A program made the position numbers and the translations under genes. From Multifurca ochricompacta (Eukaryota; Basidiomycota; Agaricomycetes; Russulales; Russulaceae), in assembly GCA_022496185.1 (NCBI GenBank), contig WTXG01000032.1:230412-294411 (forward strand): 64,000 nt of DNA. Direction: 5' to 3'. This document shows, in pieces, positions 57,536 through 64,000 of this stretch. The notes under the pieces are model-generated. The model had not been told where the DNA came from. It worked only from the letters and a program-made list of their open reading frames with translations, and searched no databases. Every line of letters begins with the position of its first letter. The first letter of the stretch is position 1.

Positions 57536-58346
57536 CTGAGGACGGTCACGATTTTAACCCCCTGGGAGGTGTAGGAATAGCTCGAACTCACCTCGGCCCA
57601 CTCCGACCTGCCTACCTTCTCACACCGTCAACCCACTTTCTCTCAAATGTCACCACTTCTGGCAGGATCAGTTTGCTCTCTTTCATTAAAAAAGTTCTGA
57701 TAATAATGATTTTGACGTTAATTAAACTTTAGTTTCGGACTGTCTCTGATACGGTACAAATTCGATCATTGCATAGCACGAAAACATTATTTAGCATCTT
57801 TAGACTGTTTGCGTTCCGGGCCGCCTGCCCGTTGATTCCGGTTCGGTTTCCGCCTCTCACTGCTTCTCTTCTCACTCTCTCTCTTGCGGCACCTATCTCC
57901 GCAACGAACTCACACGGTCTCGCGATCGTACATTACGTTCAAAAACAGACAGATTAGCCACTGGCAATAAAATACTTGGAAGTGAGTCGATCTCGCGGGC
58001 CAGAAGGGAAAAAGAATAATTAATACAGAACATGACTCCTAGCGCAGCTTGACCACAGGAAGAATCATAATAGTGCATATACTACCGGCAGGAGACAACG
58101 AAAGCGAAACTAGAAATGAAATACTGGGATCAGACAGATTGGTAGACGAATCAATCCATCTTCTTCCCTCGTCACGACCACCACTAGGGATGAGTCCATC
58201 CTCCGCTCTCACATATGTCACGCCGGGGTAAGGGGGGGCTGTTCCAAAGGAGTCGCTCGGTCAGTCATTTATCACGTTGCGTACAGGAAAAAGCAAGTTG
58301 GGCGGTGGCGGTGTGTGTGGATACACACACACACAATACGTACTTT

Positions 58347-58608
58347 TTAGCTGGGAGAACCTCCGGCTGGGCCTCTCGGGATAATAGAATGTATAATGAC
58401 GTCCACATCGTCCCTGGAAGTCTCTTGATGAGCGGCTCCAGCCCACAACTTCCCCTCTGTTCAGGTGCACAGTTTAAGTAAGTATTGAATAGTGTGGAAG
58501 TCAGGGTAGGGAGGGAAGGAGTAAAGCGGACGTACTATAAGGTTTCGTGGGGGCGGCACCTACCACGATGAAAGTGGAAAGGAGGACGAAGATCAATGAG
58601 GTGCGCAT
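58347..58608 (-). CDS. Secreted peptide precursor, array copy 4, Lys-Arg site lost
   Basis: Exons 58608-58536 and 58456-58347 on the minus strand give 60 aa. The signal peptide MRTSLIFVLLSTFIVVGA has one codon less than the others. The Lys-Arg site is changed: APTKPY stands where others have PVKR. The tail is GKLWAGAAHQETSRDDVDV with the IIPRGPAGGSPS end, as in copy 1. If Kex2 cleavage matters, this copy would be released differently. The frame and splice sites are intact. Confidence 0.62.
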
Positions 58609-58743
58609 CGTGTTTCTCTTTCGACGGCTATCGTACCCGTGATTGGTGGGTTAAAGAAGAGTTCTCTTGCGTGTGTTGAAATAATCTAATTCTACAGAAA
58701 GGTGCTTGAATTCTTTGTCAGCTGCATTTTGGCTTTTGGGAGT

Positions 58744-58750
58744 TCTTATA
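58744..58750 (-). promoter_or_regulatory. TATA box of peptide gene copy 4
   Basis: TATAAGA on the minus strand in the shared block. Confidence 0.55.
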
Positions 58751-59547
58751 GAGCCAGTGGGCAAAGGTTTATTAAAACAAAAAATCACCGTTTTGCCCCT
58801 CCCACCTTTGTGGAACCTTAAGTCCGCTTGAATCAGGAGAATCAATTTTCTAATTGCCATTTTATCAACCCTAAACAAAATTTGAAGAGGTACTCATAAA
58901 TAGGCGAAAGAAATGTTGAGCCATGACAAGCTACTCTTGATGATCTTTCCTTGATGATCTTTCTCCTGTGATGGGAGTTTGGAGTTTGGCGTGCGCTACT
59001 TACAGACCATTTTCCAAGACTTTCCAGGCGATGATGGAAGGAAGGATCGTGCATGCGTGCACGCGTGCGAAATAGCCTTTTGTTCCTTGTTGAATTAGGT
59101 GACATGGAACTTGGAACAATCCTTTTCACTTGCCAGTGGTTCCGGGGCATTGCCTCTTATCATCCTCATACGTTATGGGGAACGGCGCGCAGCTACTTTT
59201 AGATAATTTATTGATTATTCTTACCAGGGCAGGGCCATCATTTCAGAAGGGTTAGTGCAATCATCAGGTTTTGCACTGTCTCTCAACTTTTTCAATTTTA
59301 AGTTTCAAAGCTGCTTCTTCAAGAGTCACATACTCACTATTCTCAAAAACCTCTCAAAAGTCGTTGAAAAAGGTATTGGTCCCTATTACAGCCAACTGTG
59401 CAATTAAGTGAGCAGATGATGCCAGTAGACGAAGGAGTGTGTTTGAAGTAAAGGTTAACTGCAATACAATCTGCACCCCCGATTTCAATGGTCTCTCTAG
59501 GGGTGCCCTACTCGGCAACGACATTCCAACTATGACCCTCATGCCTC

Positions 59548-59820
59548 TCATAGACCATACTGCGGTGGCCTCGGGAGACTTCTTGTATCGACCGAACTCA
59601 ATTTCCCCTCCAAGGTGTCAACAACAATCTTGGCCTGGCACGCCACAAGGATCATGCATATAATGTTAACCGCGACAAGGACAATGGTGGCGTAAGCCAT
59701 CTTGTTTATGGGTTCCTCGATGGTCACTGCTCCCCTCGTTGAGCTATCGTCGTCGTCGTAGGTGGAAATATCTTCTCTTTTCTCTGACTGTTCCTCTTGG
59801 TTGAGTGGTGTGTATTCCAT
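59548..59820 (-). CDS. Short single-pass membrane protein, complete copy (unit 4)
   Basis: A single exon on the minus strand gives 90 aa. The start MEYTPLNQEEQSEK leads to an acidic patch (YDDDD at residues 21-25), then one transmembrane helix at about residues 43-61, then VDTLEGKLSSVDTRSLPRPP and the end QYGL. The N-terminus (YTPLNQEE) and the layout resemble the membrane-anchor halves of UstYa-like proteins, but the HxxHC domain is missing. The next gene to the right is a full UstYa-like protein. Truncated copies lie in units 1 and 3. The function is unknown. Confidence 0.6.
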   Translation of the reverse strand: MEYTPLNQEEQSEKREDISTYDDDDSSTRGAVTIEEPINKMAYATIVLVAVNIICMILVACQAKIVVDTLEGKLSSVDTRSLPRPPQYGL

Positions 59821-60692
59821 CGTGGCTAACTGGGGGTGATCTGGAAGTTATAGAGGGGCAGGAAATGTGGAACGACGATTCACGTTTGTGCTCCGGGAAC
59901 GTTGGTGTAGTGAAGCCTTTTCTCAGGAATGGGGCAACGCACTGCGATCGACGTAAAACTTTATGTCCCTTCGCCCTAACCCATGGGATGCTTGCAAAAA
60001 CCCCTCTCTGGCGGAACAGATTGGATGGTGCGGTGTTTCTTTGATAGATCGGATTTAAGATTACACCTGACTCGAGTAACTTTGAAATTAAGTATACGTG
60101 AGACACCATTGTCCAAATTATATCTGATAGGTTCAAGAGAGTAACGGTCAGTTCCCAGGCGAAGCTTCCTTGCCCCGTTGTACAGCTGCGAATGGGAAAA
60201 ATTGATGAGGTGCTACACAAGGAAAATGCATCAGAGCCGTTCTCTCATTGGCTTTCGTGATGCGACGCTCAATCGTCGAGATTCCATATCATGATCTGAA
60301 ACGGGGCCCTCATTGCTTCGTGAAGCCTTGTTCCCGGGAATCAGTTGCTTCTTTTTATTCTCCACTGTTTCCTATTATGCATGCGGGGAAACATCATGCA
60401 CACGTAGTTTTACGAAGATCGTCTTGCAGCTTGCACTGCTAGATTCACATCACCATGGAAGTACCGAGTTACAACCGCACTCCATCATATGTCTCCCTCG
60501 TTTCTGGAAATTCTAAGAGCGGGAGTGGTTCTGATAACCTGAGAGCCTTGAGTTATAAGGTCTTACTTACTAAATGACCTCCTGTCGTGAATCCTAACGC
60601 TCCCTGTATACCAACGCGCTGCTTACGCCCTCCTTGACTTGACATCCTTCCGCGATATACGTCTGTCAGACCAAAGGTTCATCGCCGTTGCC
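59821..60692. other. Intergenic between the array and the UstYa-like gene
   Basis: A divergent promoter region for the membrane protein (minus) and the UstYa-like gene (plus). Short frames here show nothing recognisable. Confidence 0.5.
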
Positions 60693-61456
60693 ATGTCCAT
60701 TTCCCATGACCCAGAGCGCTGGACCCGGAGGCAGAGGAGATATCGCGCTTTCCCACTCGCCCGCTCAAGCGCCATCCTTGTGTTCACATCTTTTTCAATC
60801 ATTACCATTATCCACGTGATCTTCACCTGTTACAACCTCGTTTATTTGGGGCGGCTGCTTCCGACCCTTCCAAAAGAATACAGTAAGAGCCATCTCATTC
60901 ATTCTTCCTTATACGTTTGAGCTCAATTGTGACAATTTCTTTCCTGCTGGCAGCATACCAGGGAAGTGATTATCCCGCGGAACTTCCTCTGCACCTTCAA
61001 GATGTCGGCATGCAGCTAGACAGTGCAGAGGACCACTTTTCCCTCTTGGACGATGATGAATGGGGAACCCAGCTTCCTGCCGATGGTTTTACCGACCTCG
61101 GGCCATCGCAGAGACCGTTCCTCCTCGCGATGATCCACCAGATGCATTGCCTAGACGTCATCCGGGTCGGATTCGTCACGAATCGCACGGGCTCAGCACA
61201 GCACATCACACATTGTCTACGCTACCTACGGCAGACGATCCTGTGCAAAGCGGACACGACTCTGGAGGAGACGATGTTCGAGTATATGGGCGATGGATGG
61301 CATGCCGGTGCGAGTGGAGTGGGGATGATCCACCGATGTCGCGATTGGACGGCGGTATGGAAGTATCTGAGAGAATACCCGAGTAAAAACTCAATTCTCA
61401 ACTCGAATCCGACGGGTCGCTGGTTACACTCTAAGGAGGAGAAGGGTACGTTGTAG
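60693..61456 (+). CDS. UstYa/DUF3328-like protein
   Basis: Two exons (60693-60882, 60954-61456) give 230 aa. It has a basic cytosolic start, one transmembrane helix at about residues 27-49 (AILVFTSFSIITIIHVIF), then a lumenal domain with both family motifs: HQMHC (residues 125-129) and HITHC (147-151), followed by LRYLRQTILCKADTTLE. The tail has RDWTAVWKYL. UstYa-type proteins are thought to be oxidases or related catalysts in fungal peptide (ustiloxin, cyclochlorotine) and other pathways. In basidiomycetes there are many, mostly of unknown role. It lies beside four small secreted peptide genes, which makes a link tempting but unproven. Confidence 0.88.
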
Positions 61457-62227
61457 AGAGGGTGGCATCACTACCATGACTCGTCACTTATCACGGTGTC
61501 TCTTCGAAGCGTGGAGGTTCTGAACCCATACCTAGCCCATCATTCCCTAGTGAGAATACGCGGACCTTATAAACATCTTTATCTTTGAAACATTTAGGTC
61601 AGGCCAACAAAAAGACACCGATAACGGACAATGCCGTACTACTAACTAATCAGTAACTTGCCTCGCGGTGCACGTGCATTCATGATAGGGTTTAATTTTG
61701 CGGCTTTGGTGTGTTGCAATAACTTCGCCGAGGAGTCCGAGCGAGACATCTGATCTCTGCGCCGCTGTCCACTGCCCCACTGCAAATTTGATTGGGAGGC
61801 GGACCAAAGAACATATTTCCACGGCCAGCGATCGCCTTGCAGTGGCTCATGACTTGGACTTAACGCCAGACCGTTTCAGCCTCCCTTCCTAGCCAAAGAG
61901 TTTCTCAAGACTCATTTGATCATCAGAAAACGTCAGGATTACCATTCATTGTCCTTAATTCTTCCCTTGGTGCCTTCTGGTGCCTCTTCAAGGAAGATAG
62001 GCGCAATCATGATTCAACCAACATAAGACGGTTTTAAGGAGGCCTATTGGTGCTAAGGGAGAGTGAGGTTGATTTAGCGAATTCCAAATGGATGTCTTTG
62101 GCCAGTCTCTGCTACCAGTTCTGTCGCATGGATTAGGGGGTGGGAAGAGGAATGGAGTATAAATATTCTCTCTCTTGGAGGGGACAGCAATATTTCAGTG
62201 TGATCTGCCTCGAAAACCACACCGATC
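61457..62227. other. Intergenic, no gene seen
   Basis: No coding signal. A TATA-like TATAAATA lies near 62157, about 70 bp before the next start codon, and is likely its promoter. Confidence 0.45.
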
Positions 62228-63648
62228 ATGGCACTCTCTAATGACATGGCAGCTCTTATTGGCTTCGCCTGCGAGGCAGTCGCATACGGTGTGTATTGTT
62301 CAAGTCATAGGTTCGACCAATGGACTGACCGTATCTGCATGGGAGTTTAGGCGCGTATTGCGTTTTATTTATCTTGACCATGCTGCTGCTTTCCAAGATG
62401 AAGCGAGCCAAGCGAGACATCAACACGCCCATCACGATTGCCAGCATTTTTCTCTTCCTTGTTTGCACGGCACATTTTGCCATCGAATTCAATCATTATT
62501 ATACTACATTGGTACGTGCAGTAGTCGTAGCCTTTATTGCGACCCTTCCAACTTGTCCCCTTTTTTCTCTTTTTGTTTTGTTTTGTTTTTGACCTGGTCT
62601 TTCCTTTTTCAGCAAGCGATAGGCGTGAACCACTTCGCGGACGAGACTAACCCCTTGCTCGGCGCCGATCTTCTCATCTCACTCGCAGACCTCATCGGCG
62701 ACGCCATTCTCATCTATCGCTGCTGGCTCATCTGGGGAAAGAACTACTTTGTTATTATCATCCATCACTCTGTGCCGTGGCTGGCTTCGGTAAGCAAAAA
62801 AATACTTGCCAATTCCTTTCCTTTGACACTGACGCCTGCTACTTCCAGCTTGCTTGCAGAGTCGTTGCATCTCCTGCTTGGTATCAATCCAACTGCGCCC
62901 GTCGTCCGAATTCGCTTGTTCTCTTGCAACTGCAGGCTATTCTCTCCCTCTCGCGACTAATGTCCTAGTTACACTCCTGATCATTTCCCGAATCTGGTAT
63001 CTCTCGCCTGTGAGCAACCCAAACTCACGTGGCATTCCTCCACCTTCTCGCACCGCGCGGCACGTTATCGACATGTGGTGGAGTCTGGCGCGCCTGTATT
63101 TGGTAACGCAAGCGATCTTCGTGGATTGTTCGCGGCCAAGCACCCCGCTCAGGCGATCATTGCTGTGATCGCTGTACAAATATATGTAGGTTTTATTTTT
63201 TATTCCTTTTTTGGCTTCTCCATTTTTATGGAACTAAATGATGGTCTTGTAGGGCATCGTGCCGACGCTGATCATACTTCGTGTTGCGCGTGGTATTCCG
63301 CAAGTCACTACACTGAAGACCGGCGGGATTTTGACGTTGAATATGCCATCATCTCGCATTCGCGTTGACACCACTGCGTTCACGGATACACGATACCTGT
63401 CGGTGATATTGACATGCACGACTTCAAGTCTGACGAAGATAGCCTCAACCCCAAAATCAGTAAGATGGTCTGATCATCATCAAGGCACCGAGACAGATTC
63501 GAGGGGGATTCTTTTTTTCCTTATTTGGTCGGGCAATTTGAGGCACCGTTCGGTCGGTTGTTGTATGGATGGACGCGGGTTGGCTTTGTGTATCGTTGGG
63601 TTTTATTGGTTCCAGTCTTTGTATACAGAGAACTTTAGGGACTGCTAA
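62228..63648 (+). pseudogene. Seven-TM-like membrane protein with two frame breaks
   Basis: Exons 62228-62288, 62351-62511, 62613-62789, 62849-63186 and 63253 onward follow the pattern of a large basidiomycete family of hydrophobic proteins of unknown role. Recognisable parts are ALIGFACEAVAYG, INTPITIASIFLFLVCTAH, LADLIGDAILIYRCWLIWG, TNVLVTLLIISRIWYL and GIVPTLIILRVARG. The reading frame changes at about 62762 (CC where CCC restores PSLCAVAGF) and at 63124 (GG where GGG restores GLFAAKHPAQ). Splice phases agree only if those bases are added. The 3' end is unclear: a stop at 63473 or 63648 is possible depending on frame. It may be a real pseudogene or suffer from sequence errors. Confidence 0.6.
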
Positions 63649-63890
63649 TGATGGTTTTTGTCGACTGCCAGTGAACCCTCTGAATGAGTTGTACTTCTTG
63701 TCAGCACGGATTGCGGACGCGACGTGGGGCGCGTATGGTATCGATACATACATTTTGAGCAGAGCAAGGTTCATAATAGCAAATCTGAAGCGATGTGCCT
63801 ACTGAAGTGTCAACCTGAAGTGCCATTGTAGGAGAAACAAATTCATAATGTAAGGATTGGCTCGGGCGTTGGACGTGAAACCTCTAGTTT

Positions 63891-64000
63891 TGAACAGACT
63901 CTGATACGGTACAAATGCGATTAATGCATGGCACGAGCAATTTACTTAGCACTTAGCCTTACAATCTTACACTCGTTCCGGGCCGCTGTCCGTTCATCGT
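63891..64000. repeat. Array-edge sequence reappears at the window end
   Basis: From CTGATACGGTACAAATGCG to the end, the sequence resembles the block at about 57740-57850 and 51940-52050 (GCATAGCACGA, then TTCCGGGCCGC). It is probably the start of another array-like copy outside the window. Confidence 0.6.

Larger units (their letters stand above)
55340..57933. repeat. Tandem array unit 3
   Basis: Same block order as unit 1: peptide gene (55746-56004), TATA (56149), membrane protein gene (56980-57159), pol fragment (57250-57535), and a TGATACGGTA block (about 57745). Length is 2594 bp. The block near 56540-56640 differs from units 1 and 4 by a replaced stretch. Confidence 0.88.
57934..59820. 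repeat. Tandem array unit 4 (shorter)
   Basis: Holds the peptide gene (58347-58608), its TATA box (58744), and the complete membrane protein gene (59548-59820). It lacks the pol fragment and the TGATACGGTA block that end units 1 and 3. It is probably closest to the ancestral layout at this side. Confidence 0.85.

Noticed and set aside
1..64000. CRISPR arrays or bacterial-type operons
   Set aside because: The tandem repeats are microsatellites or kilobase-scale units, and the genes have spliceosomal introns, so the DNA is eukaryotic.

Overview
The window looks like a chromosome segment of an Agaricomycete-type basidiomycete. The grounds are dense introns of about 42-95 nt, a Macrofage-Activating-Glycoprotein-like secreted protein, a DUF6533-type membrane protein, an UstYa/DUF3328-type protein, a basidiomycete-style zinc-cluster regulator, and chromodomain Ty3 retroelements. 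All exon models are mine, built from splice phase and family fit, with no transcript support.

Region 1 (1-15943) is a three-level nest of related Ty3-like LTR retrotransposons. Element 3 (minus, 9892-15943) was interrupted by element 2 (minus, 1-803 plus 8217-9891). Element 2 was interrupted by a complete element 1 (plus, 804-8216, TCGAC target duplication). All three LTRs carry a self-priming (Tf1/sushi-like) primer site. An extra third ORF encodes several CCHC knuckles. Next to the nest lie a long-hairpin repeat (16059-16344) and a poly-A-ended repeat.

Region 2 (about 17.9-39.8 kb) is ordinary gene space. In order it holds a MAGP-like GPI glycoprotein (minus), an intron-containing tRNA-His (minus), a RING protein (minus), a membrane protein with a long acidic tail (plus), a C2H2 plus Zn2Cys6 transcription factor (plus), an HpcH/HpaI-family aldolase (plus) and a DUF6533-like membrane protein (plus). 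Between them are long low-complexity intergenic stretches.

Region 3 (42.6-49.0 kb) holds two tandem 14-TM MFS transporter genes with the same 11-exon layout. The first is intact. The second lacks exactly one base in each of three exons. A central block is nearly identical between the two, introns included, which suggests gene conversion.

Region 4 (49.55-59.82 kb) is an array of four direct repeats of about 2.6-2.9 kb. Each unit carries, on the minus strand, a two-exon gene for a 59-61 aa secreted peptide precursor with a signal peptide; three of the four have a Lys-Arg site. Three units also carry a short single-pass membrane protein gene, complete only in the last unit. Units 1 and 3 carry a pol-tail fragment, and unit 2 carries an insertion with 46-bp inverted repeats. 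The array edge reappears at the right end of the window.

Region 5 (60.7-63.7 kb) holds a complete UstYa-like gene with both HxxHC motifs, then a seven-TM-like protein gene with frame breaks. The combination of peptide precursors, UstYa-like protein and MFS transporters is the best candidate for an undescribed system, possibly a secreted or modified peptide locus. That reading is inference. Single-base homopolymer losses recur across the window and may be assembly errors.
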